Positions 44,535-54,236 of a DNA stretch of 64,000 bases are shown one piece after another (within the stretch, counting starts at the first letter, position 1; the number at the start of each line of letters is the position of its first letter). Origin of the DNA: Shimia sp. (lineage in GTDB: Bacteria; Pseudomonadota; Alphaproteobacteria; Rhodobacterales; Rhodobacteraceae); the NCBI GenBank assembly GCA_024224295.1, contig JAAENN010000295.1, forward strand, positions 1 to 64,000, written 5' to 3'. The translations under genes and the position numbers were made by a program. Below the pieces are notes generated by a model. It searched no databases. It saw only the letters and a list, made by a program, of their open reading frames with translations, and was not told where the DNA came from.

Positions 44535-45002
44535 CTAACCGCCGCCCGCTTCGGCCTTTTTCTGCCAATTCCCTGTTTCTTCCGACCAATACTGAGCCGC
44601 GCAGCCCGCATCGGTCAGCGCTTTCCACTGACCTCGCGCATGCTGAACCGCCTCAGGATCATGCCCGTCAAACAGGATGCATACCCGCTCTACCGCGTTG
44701 ACTTCCTCCGCGCTCACATCCGCGCCGTCCACACTCATCACGCAGCCAACGGCATCCGGCACATCCGACGACGTGGTCAGCAACACCGGTTGCAACGCAT
44801 CATGCGGCCCACCAGACAAGCCATGGGCGAGAAAACTTGTGTCCCCCAACGCCCACAGTTTCTGATCCAGCCAATCCATCCGGCCTTCGTCTCGCCCCCG
44901 TACGACAATCTTCCACCCCGCTCCCCGCGCCTTTTCCAAAAGGCGCGGTAAGGTGACCTCAATGGAATTCTGGGTCAGATGATAGAAATACGCGGCACCC
45001 AA
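44535..45002 (-). CDS. holC: DNA polymerase III chi subunit
   Basis: A 155-residue HolC, which links the clamp loader to SSB. AYFYHLTQNSIEVTLPRLLEKA opens the protein (two parts, residues 4-25), with the WLDQKLWALGD and FLAHGL motifs typical of the family. It starts 3 bp after pepA, the normal pepA-holC pairing, and converges with the protease gene. Confidence 0.94.
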   Translation of the reverse strand: MGAAYFYHLTQNSIEVTLPRLLEKARGAGWKIVVRGRDEGRMDWLDQKLWALGDTSFLAHGLSGGPHDALQPVLLTTSSDVPDAVGCVMSVDGADVSAEEVNAVERVCILFDGHDPEAVQHARGQWKALTDAGCAAQYWSEETGNWQKKAEAGGG

Positions 45003-45005
45003 GGC

Positions 45006-46472
45006 TTAGGCCTCAAACTTATCCGCAACCAAGCGGCTTAGTGCGCTCACGCCCCAACCCGTGGCACCTGCTGGCGCCAATGCGGTTTCGGATTTCACGC
45101 TGGCCACCCCGGCAATATCGAGGTGAATCCACGGCGTGTCGTCCTGTACAAATCGCTGCAAGAACTCAGCCGCCGTAATCGAGCCGGCGGGACGGCCACC
45201 CACGTTTTTTACATCCGCAATTCGCGATTTCAGCTGTTTGGCATAGCCTTTGCCCAATGGCATCCGCCACGCGCCTTCACCCTCAGCCTCTGCAGCTTTC
45301 AGGAACCCATTGCACAGCGCGTCGTCATTGGAAAACACACCTGCATTTTCATGACCCAACCCAATGATGATCGCGCCTGTCAAGGTGGCTAAATCGATCA
45401 TGCCAGCCGGCTTATACCGCTCTTGCGCATAGTGCATCACGTCACACAGCACCAAACGCCCTTCGGCATCGGTGTTGATCACCTCAATGGTATCCCCCTT
45501 CATAGAGGTCACCACATCGCCGGGACGGGTTGCACGGCCGGATGGCATGTTTTCCACCAACCCAACCAGGCCCACCACATTGGCTTTAGCCTTGCGCAGC
45601 GCCAGAGCTTTCATAGCCCCCGCCACAACGCCAGCGCCACCCATGTCCATGGTCATATCTTCCATGCCAGCGGCGGGTTTCAAGGAAATGCCACCAGTGT
45701 CAAACACCACGCCTTTGCCCACCAGCGCCAAGGGCGCCGCACCTTTTTCGCCGCCGTTCCACTGCATCACCGCAACCTTGGAAGGGCTTTCAGAGCCTTC
45801 ACCAACAGACAACAGCGCACCCATGCCCAATTCCTTGAGCTTGTCCTCTTCCAGGACCTCAACCTCAAGTCCGATTTCTTCCAAAGCGACCAAACGGTTG
45901 GCAAATTCCGTAGTGGTCAGAACATTGGCTGGTTCATTGATTAAATCCCGGGTGAAAAACGTACCTTCGGCCACAGCCAGCAAAGGGGTCGCGGCCGCTT
46001 CAACTTCTTCCGGCTTGCTGACCATCATGGTCACGGTACGCGCATCTTCTTTGGCCTCTGTAGTCTTGTGATCGTCAAAGCCATAATCGCGCATCGCAAT
46101 ACCAAAGGCGATTTCCGCAGCCTTCGGATTGGTGCCCGCCAGAACCGTCAAAGCCGCATTGCCGCGGATCTTACCAAGACCGGCGCCGGCCCGGCGCGCA
46201 TCTTCAACAGAACACCGTCGCGGCAGGATCACCACATCCACGGCTTCGGCTACTACACCTGTCGGATAGGACAGGCTGAACACAGTACCGAGGCGCGCAT
46301 CCCCGGCTTTTTCATCACGCAGGCGTTCAACAGCACCACGGGTCAGACGGTTCAAGCGACGGGCGCCTTGGTCCGGATTGCCTTCCGCTGGTATAAAGAT
46401 CGCAATGCGCCCTTGTACGCTGCCAATTTCATCCAGTTTGGTCTCTTCAAAAGACATCGTCACAGGGTGCAT
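45006..46472 (-). CDS. pepA: Leucyl aminopeptidase
   Basis: A 488-residue dizinc/manganese M17 aminopeptidase that removes N-terminal residues from peptides. The C-terminal catalytic domain has FDTGGISLKPAAGMEDMTMD (metal and active-site lysine/aspartate) and the signature NTDAEGRLVL. The ATG at 46472 has GGAGG seven bases before it. A longer frame upstream would extend into the lptF promoter region. Confidence 0.96.
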   Translation of the reverse strand: MHPVTMSFEETKLDEIGSVQGRIAIFIPAEGNPDQGARRLNRLTRGAVERLRDEKAGDARLGTVFSLSYPTGVVAEAVDVVILPRRCSVEDARRAGAGLGKIRGNAALTVLAGTNPKAAEIAFGIAMRDYGFDDHKTTEAKEDARTVTMMVSKPEEVEAAATPLLAVAEGTFFTRDLINEPANVLTTTEFANRLVALEEIGLEVEVLEEDKLKELGMGALLSVGEGSESPSKVAVMQWNGGEKGAAPLALVGKGVVFDTGGISLKPAAGMEDMTMDMGGAGVVAGAMKALALRKAKANVVGLVGLVENMPSGRATRPGDVVTSMKGDTIEVINTDAEGRLVLCDVMHYAQERYKPAGMIDLATLTGAIIIGLGHENAGVFSNDDALCNGFLKAAEAEGEGAWRMPLGKGYAKQLKSRIADVKNVGGRPAGSITAAEFLQRFVQDDTPWIHLDIAGVASVKSETALAPAGATGWGVSALSRLVADKFEA

Positions 46473-46615
46473 CACAAACCTCCAAAATCTCGTTTCCAAA
46501 CACCTATCGTGCGCCTTCTCGCTTGACCAGAGCGCTTCGCCAGATTGCAGTTTCGCCACCTGAATATTTCGCCTAAAGTGCCGGCAATTAATAAGGTTCG
46601 GGGGATTCTTAGCAG

Positions 46616-47734
46616 GTGAGCAGATTCGACAGATATATCCTGTCGCAGTTCCTGACTCTGTTCGGTTTTTTTGCGCTGATCCTTGTGTCTGTCTACTGGG
46701 TCAATCGCGCGGTTTCGCTGTTTGACCAGTTGATCGCAAGCGGCCAAAATGTATCCGTATTTCTGGAACTGTCAGTCCTAACATTGCCAAACGTAATCCG
46801 TCTGGTGCTTCCGATCGCGGTTTTTGCTGGCACAGTTTATGTGACCAACCGCTTGTCCAGCGAAAGCGAACTGACCGTGATGCAGGCCACAGGCTTCAGC
46901 CCTTGGCGCTTAGCGCGACCAGTGGCGGTCTTTGGTGTAATTTCAGCTCTTATGTTATCCGTACTGACCCATTTTCTCGTGCCAGCAAGCAACGCTGAGC
47001 TCAGTAAACGACAAAAGGAAATAACTGAAAATGTGACTGCCCGTCTTTTAACGGATGGCACTTTTTTGCATCCCGCCGATGGCGTCACATTTTATATTCG
47101 AGAAATCACACCAAACGGCGTTCTCAAGGATGTCTTTTTAGCCGATCACCGCACTGAAGGACGAGCTACGTCATACACCGCTTCTGACGCCTATTTGGTA
47201 CAAGACGAAACTGGACCGAAATTGGTCATGGTGGACGGCCTCGCACAACTTCACCGTCAAGACACTGACACGCTGATGACTACAAACTTCGCAGACTTTT
47301 CTTATGATATAAGCGCTCTCATCGACCCAGCATCAGCGCCTAGAGTTTCCGCAAGCCACTTTTCTTCCTGGGACATCATTGGAAACATAGACGCAATTTC
47401 AAAACTAACTGGAGAGAGTGTCGGAGGTATAAGGGAAGAACTGCACGACCGCTTTGCCATGCCCTTATCCACTATCAGCTTCGCGCTGATCGGCTTTGCA
47501 ATGCTCCTCGTTGGCGGCTTTAGCCGCTTTGGGGTTTGGCGGCAGATCATTGCAGCATTTATCATTTTGGTAATGCTCGAAGGCATGAAAAACGCATTCA
47601 CAGACCCCGTACGCTCAACTCCAGAACTCTGGCCACTTATGTACGTTCCCAGCGCAATAGGCTTTCTGGTTGCTGCTGCTTTACTGTATCTTTCAGCAAA
47701 CCCGATCCGCTGGCGACTTAGGGGGGCAGCATGA
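46616..47734 (+). CDS. lptF: LPS export permease LptF
   Basis: One of two permeases of the LptB2FG ABC transporter that extracts LPS from the inner membrane. The 372-residue protein has six helices around a periplasmic beta-jellyroll (about 130-260) and the opening FDRYILSQFLTLFGFFALIL. The start is a GTG at 46616. The gene is divergent from pepA, starts a six-gene operon, and its end overlaps lptG (ATGA). lptB is not in the window. Confidence 0.94.
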   Translation: MSRFDRYILSQFLTLFGFFALILVSVYWVNRAVSLFDQLIASGQNVSVFLELSVLTLPNVIRLVLPIAVFAGTVYVTNRLSSESELTVMQATGFSPWRLARPVAVFGVISALMLSVLTHFLVPASNAELSKRQKEITENVTARLLTDGTFLHPADGVTFYIREITPNGVLKDVFLADHRTEGRATSYTASDAYLVQDETGPKLVMVDGLAQLHRQDTDTLMTTNFADFSYDISALIDPASAPRVSASHFSSWDIIGNIDAISKLTGESVGGIREELHDRFAMPLSTISFALIGFAMLLVGGFSRFGVWRQIIAAFIILVMLEGMKNAFTDPVRSTPELWPLMYVPSAIGFLVAAALLYLSANPIRWRLRGAA

Positions 47735-48828
47735 CCGTCCATTACTATTTCGCCCGGAAATTTGTTTGGATTTTCCTCGGAATTTGCACCGTTTTTTTTG
47801 TTCTAACTGTCCTCGTAGACATGATGGAGCAACTACGACGATACGACGTTGAGGAGATTGGCTTTGACAGGATTTTGGGCCTGACACTTCTACGAACTCC
47901 TGAAAGCATCTACCAACTAATGCCGCTCATAGTAATTCTCGCGACTATTGCCTTGTTCATAAACTTGTCGCGCAGTTCAGAACTGGTTGTTGTACGCGCT
48001 GCAGGACGTTCCGGTATTGTTTCGGTGTTATCACCAACAGTCGCTTCACTCCTTATTGGACTGCTTTCCATTAGTATGCTGAACCCGATTGTTGCGGCAA
48101 CTTCTGTGCAATACGAAACGCAAAGCGACCTACTTCGATCGGGCGGAGGTAGCGCACTATCTCTCTCGGATGAAGGTATATGGCTACGCCAAGGAGGGGA
48201 CGCCGGGCAAGCTGTGATACATGCAGGGAGTACAAACTCAGACGCATCGGTTTTCCTAGACATTACAATAATCACGTACTCCCCAGAAAACGGCCCCAAA
48301 AAACGTATTGAGGCCGACTCTGCTCAGCTGGTCGATGGCGGTTGGAAACTAAAAAATGTTCGAACATGGCCCTTAAACGTCGGAATTAACGAAGGTGGGG
48401 AACCGTCACGTGAAGAAACAGTCACCTTCCCAAGCAGTCTTACAGCAGACAGAATTCGAGAAAGGTTCGGCAACCCTTCCTCTATTTCTGTATGGAAACT
48501 TCCAACATTTATCGCCGAGTTAACAGACGCGGGTTTCTCTGCCCGGCGGCATCAGGTCTGGTTACAAATGGAGCTCGCACAACCATTGTTTCTTATGGCC
48601 ATGGTACTCGTAGCATCTGCTTTTACTATGCGCCATACGCGCTTCGGCAACACAGGCATTGCGGTTCTGATTTCTGTGTTGATCGGGTTTAGCCTTCATT
48701 TCATCCGAAACTTCGCGCAAATTCTTGGAGAAAATGGGCAAATTCCTGTAATGCTCGCCGCATGGGCGCCTCCCTTTGCTAGCATCCTGTTGGCACTTGG
48801 TTTGTTGTTGCATATGGAGGACGGATGA
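47731..48828 (+). CDS. lptG: LPS export permease LptG
   Basis: The second LPS-exporter permease, 365 residues, with the same six-helix plus jellyroll design as LptF. Its N terminus is YYFARKFVWIFLGICTVFF, followed by LLRTPESIYQLMPLIVILA. It overlaps lptF upstream and lptD downstream by four bases each, so the three are tightly coupled. Confidence 0.94.
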   Translation: MTVHYYFARKFVWIFLGICTVFFVLTVLVDMMEQLRRYDVEEIGFDRILGLTLLRTPESIYQLMPLIVILATIALFINLSRSSELVVVRAAGRSGIVSVLSPTVASLLIGLLSISMLNPIVAATSVQYETQSDLLRSGGGSALSLSDEGIWLRQGGDAGQAVIHAGSTNSDASVFLDITIITYSPENGPKKRIEADSAQLVDGGWKLKNVRTWPLNVGINEGGEPSREETVTFPSSLTADRIRERFGNPSSISVWKLPTFIAELTDAGFSARRHQVWLQMELAQPLFLMAMVLVASAFTMRHTRFGNTGIAVLISVLIGFSLHFIRNFAQILGENGQIPVMLAAWAPPFASILLALGLLLHMEDG

Positions 48829-50996
48829 AGACCATTCCGACCATTTTTTTGCTTGCCGTATCGACAACAGCAGTATTGTCCGCCCTCCCGGCAAAGGCAC
48901 AAGAACAACCCTCTTCGTTGCAAAGCCAGGCAAACGCCTCAGCCTCGGCGCCGCAAAACGTGGTGCTGGTTGCAGACTCGGTCGAACTGACTTCAGACGG
49001 CCTTCTCATTGCCCGTGGCAATGTCGAGGCTTTGTCAAGCGATATACGTCTTACTGCACGAGAGATTGTCTTTGACAATGAAACTGGTGAAATCCGCCTA
49101 ACTGGGCCAATTCGCATCACACAGGGCGATCAGGCTACAATCATTGCAAGTGCTGCCGATCTAGATCGACAATTTCGGAATGGGCTAATCCACAGCGCAC
49201 GCCTTGTGTTGGCGGACCAAGTCCAGTTGGCCGCCTCAAAAATGACACGTTTAGACGGGCGTTACAATGTTCTCGATAAAACCACAGTAAGCTCCTGTCA
49301 CGTATGTGAAAATGGGGAACCGCCATTGTGGCGTATACGGGCGCGCCGGGTCGTGCACGACCAACTAGAAAAACAGTTGTACTTTGATCACGCCAGCGTA
49401 TTGGTCCGTGATATTCCGATTTTTTACTTTCCACATTTGCGCATGCCGGATCCGACGCTGGATCGGACTCGGGGTTTTCTAATACCTGAGTTCAATCATT
49501 CTTCATTGTTAGGTTACGGCGTCAAAGTCCCTTACTTTTTACCTTGGGGTAGCGACAAAGATTTTACACTAACGCCTTACGTTTCCAGTGAAACACAAAC
49601 GCTCGAGTTCCGCTACAGACAGGCTTTCAAAAATGGTGGGTTGGAACTCAATGGTGCTCTGTCCAATGACAATATAGGCGGCCAAGAAACACGTGGATAT
49701 CTGTTTGCAGAAGGTTTGTTTCAACTCGAAAAAGACTACAAACTGACATTTGACATAAAAGCTGTAGCGGACGACACGTATCTCACTGATTATGATTACG
49801 CAGATTATGATCGCCTAAACAGCGATATCAAAATAGCGCGATCGAACCGCACAGAAAATACCCGCTTTGCGCTTTATCACTATAAAACACTGAGAGAAGA
49901 CGAAAACGATGAAGAAATTCCATCACTTGTCCTCAAGGCAGAGACTGAACGCCGCTACCTGAACTTTTGGGGAGGTGAGTTACGAACCAGTATCGAGGCG
50001 CACGGGCATGCGCGACGGTCTACAGACGACGTATCTGGACGGGACGTCAACCGGGCAAATGCCAACGTTCAATGGCTAAGGGATTGGACTATTGGAAACG
50101 GATTGCGTACCGGCGTGACCGGAGCGCTCGCGTTTGACGCATACACAACAGACAATGACAGTACCGTCAGTTCCTTTGACAGCGGCGTTGCACCATCAGT
50201 TGCAGGGTATTTGCGCTATCCTATGACTAAAACCACCTCAAGTGGAACCACCTACATTTTCGAGCCGGTCGCCCAAATCGCTTGGACAGGCGGAAAAGAG
50301 CTTGATATCGCCAATGATGAAAGCACCCAGGTCGAGTTCGATGAAGGCAATCTTCTTTCGCTCTCCAGGTTCCCTTCACATGATCGTAGAGAGCGCGGAT
50401 TGTCATCTGCTGTCGGCCTAAATTGGTCACGTATCAGTGCAACGGGCTGGCGTGGCGGCATGACCTTCGGCCAAGTATTTCGTCAAGATTCGCAAACAGA
50501 TTTCACAAACAGTTCTGGCCTGTCTGGCACGTCATCCGATCTTTTGGTTGCTGGACAAGTCAGTAACCAAGACGGTTTGCTGTTTACCGGCAGGGCCCTA
50601 TTCGATACGCGGGGTGATCTAGACAAGGCCGGCGCACGTATCGGATGGACCAACGAAACCATCTGGCTCGACGCAAGCTACATCTGGTTGCAGAAAGATC
50701 TCGCGGAATCTCGTTCTAACGACATCTCAGAACTAACATTCGACGGCAGCTATCGATTAAATCGTCATTGGACCGGATTAATGGATTGGCGATTTGACGC
50801 AGTAAGCGGCGAAACATCTGAAGCAGGCCTTGGCCTCGAATACCGAAACGAATGCTTGCGTGTCGGGCTTTCCCTCTCGCGTCGCTTTTCTACATCCTCT
50901 ACCGTGCAATCAAGTACCCGAGTTGGCTTAAACGTCGCTTTACTTGGTTTCTCCGTGAACTCAAACGATAAGAGCTACGACCGCAAGTGCGGTTAA
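48825..50996 (+). CDS. lptD: LPS assembly protein LptD
   Basis: The outer-membrane translocon that inserts LPS into the outer leaflet. The 723-residue protein has a signal peptide (1-25), an OstA-type N-terminal jellyroll (VELTSDGLLIARGNVEALS onward, to about 200) and a C-terminal beta-barrel. Cysteines lie at both ends of the mature chain (SCHVCENG and NECLRV, RKCG), so disulfides like those of E. coli LptD are possible. Coupled to lptG by overlap and followed by surA. Confidence 0.93.
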   Translation: MKTIPTIFLLAVSTTAVLSALPAKAQEQPSSLQSQANASASAPQNVVLVADSVELTSDGLLIARGNVEALSSDIRLTAREIVFDNETGEIRLTGPIRITQGDQATIIASAADLDRQFRNGLIHSARLVLADQVQLAASKMTRLDGRYNVLDKTTVSSCHVCENGEPPLWRIRARRVVHDQLEKQLYFDHASVLVRDIPIFYFPHLRMPDPTLDRTRGFLIPEFNHSSLLGYGVKVPYFLPWGSDKDFTLTPYVSSETQTLEFRYRQAFKNGGLELNGALSNDNIGGQETRGYLFAEGLFQLEKDYKLTFDIKAVADDTYLTDYDYADYDRLNSDIKIARSNRTENTRFALYHYKTLREDENDEEIPSLVLKAETERRYLNFWGGELRTSIEAHGHARRSTDDVSGRDVNRANANVQWLRDWTIGNGLRTGVTGALAFDAYTTDNDSTVSSFDSGVAPSVAGYLRYPMTKTTSSGTTYIFEPVAQIAWTGGKELDIANDESTQVEFDEGNLLSLSRFPSHDRRERGLSSAVGLNWSRISATGWRGGMTFGQVFRQDSQTDFTNSSGLSGTSSDLLVAGQVSNQDGLLFTGRALFDTRGDLDKAGARIGWTNETIWLDASYIWLQKDLAESRSNDISELTFDGSYRLNRHWTGLMDWRFDAVSGETSEAGLGLEYRNECLRVGLSLSRRFSTSSTVQSSTRVGLNVALLGFSVNSNDKSYDRKCG

Positions 50997-51017
50997 ACTG
51001 CAGGAAGACACCGTAAA

Positions 51018-52265
51018 ATGATGCCACGCACCATGATCCGCTCCGCACTACGCGCCTTTTCCAAAACATCGGGGGCATGCGCCATTGCTGGTATATTGAG
51101 CACGGCAGCCCATGGTCAAAATGCCTTTAGCCCCGCAGTTTACGTCAATGACTCAGCGGTTACTCATTTTGAAATCGAACAACGCGCCCGTTTATTGGTT
51201 ATTATGAGTGCCCCTGGCGACCCACTCGAACTGGCCCGGGAACAGTTGATCGAAGATAGGCTCAAGCTACAAGCCGCAAGGCAGGCAGGCATTTTCCCAT
51301 CTGAGGATGGCGTTGTGGCCGGGTTGGAGAATTTTGCCAAACGAGTAAATATGAAACCGGAGGAAATGCTTCAGGCGCTATCTGCCGAGGGTATTTCTGA
51401 GGAATCTTTGCGAGATTTTATCGCATCCCAAATCGCGTGGGGAGGCGTTGTCCAAACCCGTTTTGGCGCAAATGCCCAAATCAGCGAAGAAGAAATCGAC
51501 CGAGCCATTGCGCAGAACAGCGGTCAAGGTGGTGTACGCGTTCTCTTATCTGAGATTATCATTCCCGTTACTCCCCAAACCAGGTCTCAAGTAGACAGTC
51601 TTGCCGCCCAAATTTCCGACCTTAGCAGTTTCTCTGAGTTTGAGGCAGCAGCGCGCATCTATTCTGCCTCAGGCACGAAAGAAAATGGCGGCCATGTTGA
51701 TTGGATGAATGTCACAAACCTGCCAGCACCATTGCGTCCTGTCATCACTGGTCTGCGAAGCGGCGAAGTTACACCGCCTCTTCAACTCCCAAATTCCGTC
51801 GCACTTTTTCAATTGCGCGGAATAGCTGAATCCGGCCGTACCACACCTCGTTACTCGGCGATCGACTATGCAAAATTCTATATCCCCGGAGGACGCAGCG
51901 AAGACTCCCTTAAAGAAGCAGCCAAAATACGTTCGACAATTGACAAATGTGACGATCTTTTTGGTGTTGGTTTTGGATTGCCAGTTGAACGTCTGTTCCG
52001 GGAGACCCAGAAACCCAACGAAATTTCTCGTGATGTAGCGATAGAACTGGCCAAACTTGACGACAACGAGATATCTACCAACCTCACTACTGCGGATGGC
52101 CAGAACTTGATTGTGCTCATGCTTTGCAGCCGCACCGCAGAGATCAATGACGCCGAGCTATCACGTGAAGACGTTGCGCAATCCCTAAGGAACTTGCGAT
52201 TGGAAAGTTACGCCAACAGCTACCTGAGTCAGTTGCGCGCTCAAGCACGGATCATCGAAAAATGA
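51018..52265 (+). CDS. surA: Periplasmic chaperone and peptidyl-prolyl isomerase SurA
   Basis: A 415-residue periplasmic protein with a signal peptide (to about 34), a SurA_N chaperone domain (about 40-165) and one parvulin-type PPIase domain (about 170-275, SEIIIPVTP at its start and GHVDWMNVTNLP inside). SurA escorts outer-membrane proteins, LptD among them, to the Bam complex, which fits its place after lptD. The E. coli protein has two parvulin domains; only one is evident here. Confidence 0.9.
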   Translation: MMPRTMIRSALRAFSKTSGACAIAGILSTAAHGQNAFSPAVYVNDSAVTHFEIEQRARLLVIMSAPGDPLELAREQLIEDRLKLQAARQAGIFPSEDGVVAGLENFAKRVNMKPEEMLQALSAEGISEESLRDFIASQIAWGGVVQTRFGANAQISEEEIDRAIAQNSGQGGVRVLLSEIIIPVTPQTRSQVDSLAAQISDLSSFSEFEAAARIYSASGTKENGGHVDWMNVTNLPAPLRPVITGLRSGEVTPPLQLPNSVALFQLRGIAESGRTTPRYSAIDYAKFYIPGGRSEDSLKEAAKIRSTIDKCDDLFGVGFGLPVERLFRETQKPNEISRDVAIELAKLDDNEISTNLTTADGQNLIVLMLCSRTAEINDAELSREDVAQSLRNLRLESYANSYLSQLRAQARIIEK

Positions 52266-53230
52266 GCCTCCCGCCTCTCGCCTTGACTTGCGGAGAACCA
52301 GCTGGCGTGGGCTTAGAAATAGCCGAAATGGCGTGGTCTAAACTTAAGAATGAGCTACCATTTTTTCTGATTGCAGACCCGCTCCACCTGCCTGGAACCG
52401 TGCCATACCAGCTTTTACAATGCCCTGGTGACACCTCGAAAATCATGCCTACGGCTCTACCTGTCCTGCCTCATCCATTTGCTGCAGACCGCACGCCTGG
52501 CACAGCACAAACGGAAAACGCTGGAGGTGTCATCGATGTAATTGCTCAGGCGGTGGATTTGGCACTGAGCGGCGAAGTTGCAGCTATTTGCACCCTTCCA
52601 ATCCACAAAAAGGCATTAAAAGACGGCGCTAACTTCCCTCATCCGGGCCATACTGAATATCTCGCAGACCTCGCCGGTGTTGGTAATGTAGTCATGATGT
52701 TGGCATCTGATTATTTGCGCGTGGTGCCGACAACTATTCATATTCCGCTTTCTGAAGTGCCCACCGCACTCACGCCTGATCTGCTAGAAAATACGGTACG
52801 CATCACCGCCAAAGGGCTACAAGATCAGTTTGGAATCGCAGCGCCCCGCATCGCAGTGGCAGGGTTAAACCCACATGCAGGCGAAGGTGGCGCAATGGGG
52901 CACGAGGATACCAACATTATTTCTCCAGTGCTCTCAAAACTTCGAAGCGAAGGCTTCGACCTCTCAGGTCCATTGTCGGCAGACACCATGTTTCACCCCG
53001 CTGCCCGTGCAAAATACGATGTGGCAATATGTGCATACCACGACCAAGCCCTTATCCCCATCAAGACGATAGACTTTGACGGAGGCGTCAACGTGACCTT
53101 GGGGCTGCCGTTTATACGCACTTCACCGGATCACGGCACTGCTTTTGACATAGCAGGAACAGGTAAAGCAAACCCGGCCAGCACAATAGCAGCTTTGCGC
53201 ATGGCGGCCCGTATGGCACAAAACGCTTGA
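52262..53230 (+). CDS. pdxA: 4-hydroxythreonine-4-phosphate dehydrogenase
   Basis: PdxA oxidises 4-phosphohydroxy-L-threonine in the DXP-dependent PLP pathway. The 322-residue protein has HPGHTEYLADLAG and the metal/substrate histidines in NPHAGEGGAMGHED and AYHDQALIPIK, with GLPFIRTSPDHGTAFDIAG near the end. ATGA overlap with surA. The surA-pdxA-rsmA order is widespread in proteobacteria. Confidence 0.96.
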   Translation: MSLPPLALTCGEPAGVGLEIAEMAWSKLKNELPFFLIADPLHLPGTVPYQLLQCPGDTSKIMPTALPVLPHPFAADRTPGTAQTENAGGVIDVIAQAVDLALSGEVAAICTLPIHKKALKDGANFPHPGHTEYLADLAGVGNVVMMLASDYLRVVPTTIHIPLSEVPTALTPDLLENTVRITAKGLQDQFGIAAPRIAVAGLNPHAGEGGAMGHEDTNIISPVLSKLRSEGFDLSGPLSADTMFHPAARAKYDVAICAYHDQALIPIKTIDFDGGVNVTLGLPFIRTSPDHGTAFDIAGTGKANPASTIAALRMAARMAQNA

Positions 53231-53306
53231 TCCTTCATTTGGTTGGAAATAACTCCGCCTGAGGCATTTATCTGCGGCGCAGCCGCCAACAACCAAGGCT
53301 TACCCA

Positions 53307-54152
53307 ATGAGCGCCATCGATGATCTTCCTCCGCTGCGTCAAGTGATAGAAACCCACGGCCTTTCCGCTCGTAAGTCGCTCGGGCAAAATTTCCTCCTAG
53401 ATCTGAACCTAACTGCCAAAATTGCCCGTCGTGCCGGTGAATTGTCCGATTGTGACATTCTTGAAATCGGCCCAGGTCCTGGCGGCCTTACTCGGGGTCT
53501 TTTAGCAGAAGGCGCTCGTAAAGTGCTTGCAATTGAAAAAGATCAGCGCTGCATGGCTGCCCTTGCCGAGATCGAAGCTGCCTATCCAGGCCGTCTCAAA
53601 GTCATCAACGGCGACGCTCTGGAAGTGGATCCACTCAGTCTCTTGACGCCCCCAATCCGTGTGGCTGCCAACCTACCGTACAACGTAGGCACCGAACTGC
53701 TTGTGCGCTGGCTCACCCCAAAAGAATGGCCGCCTTTCTGGCAAAGTTTGACCTTAATGTTTCAGCGCGAGGTTGCGGAGCGCATCACTGCAGGACCTGG
53801 TTCCAAGGCCTATGGTCGCCTCGCAATTCTGTCTCAGTGGCGCTCAAACGCCAACATCGTCATGTCTCTTCCGCCGGGTGCGTTTTCGCCGCCTCCTAAG
53901 GTGCATTCTGCTGTGGTTCACCTCACCGCATTGTCTGAACCACGCTACCCGGCAGACGCCCAAACACTGTCCCGTATAGTGGCCGCGGCCTTCAACCAAC
54001 GTCGAAAAATGCTGCGTGCTGCTCTTAAGGGACAGGCCACTGACATTGAAGACCGCCTAATTTCAGCCGGTATCAAACCTACAGACCGCGCCGAGGTAGT
54101 CAGCCTTGAGCAATTCTGCGCTCTCGCGCGCATCATCAAAAACGATAACTAG
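53307..54152 (+). CDS. rsmA: 16S rRNA dimethyladenosine transferase
   Basis: RsmA (KsgA) dimethylates two adjacent adenines near the 3' end of 16S rRNA. The 281-residue protein carries [10 protein letters not shown], the SAM motif [14 protein letters not shown] and the active-site [11 protein letters not shown]. It is the last gene of the operon, 76 bp after pdxA. A small GGAAC-TCTA-GTTCC hairpin (54169-54182) follows but has no U-run. Confidence 0.96.
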   Translation: MSAIDDLPPLRQVIETHGLSARKSLGQNFLLDLNLTAKIARRAGELSDCDILEIGPGPGGLTRGLLAEGARKVLAIEKDQRCMAALAEIEAAYPGRLKVINGDALEVDPLSLLTPPIRVAANLPYNVGTELLVRWLTPKEWPPFWQSLTLMFQREVAERITAGPGSKAYGRLAILSQWRSNANIVMSLPPGAFSPPPKVHSAVVHLTALSEPRYPADAQTLSRIVAAAFNQRRKMLRAALKGQATDIEDRLISAGIKPTDRAEVVSLEQFCALARIIKNDN

Positions 54153-54236
54153 GTTCTTGTGTGATTCAGGAACTCTAGTTCCCTCCATCTGTAGAGCTCG
54201 CCGCAAAGCTGGCTTTTTGCCCCCAAGAAGAGGCTT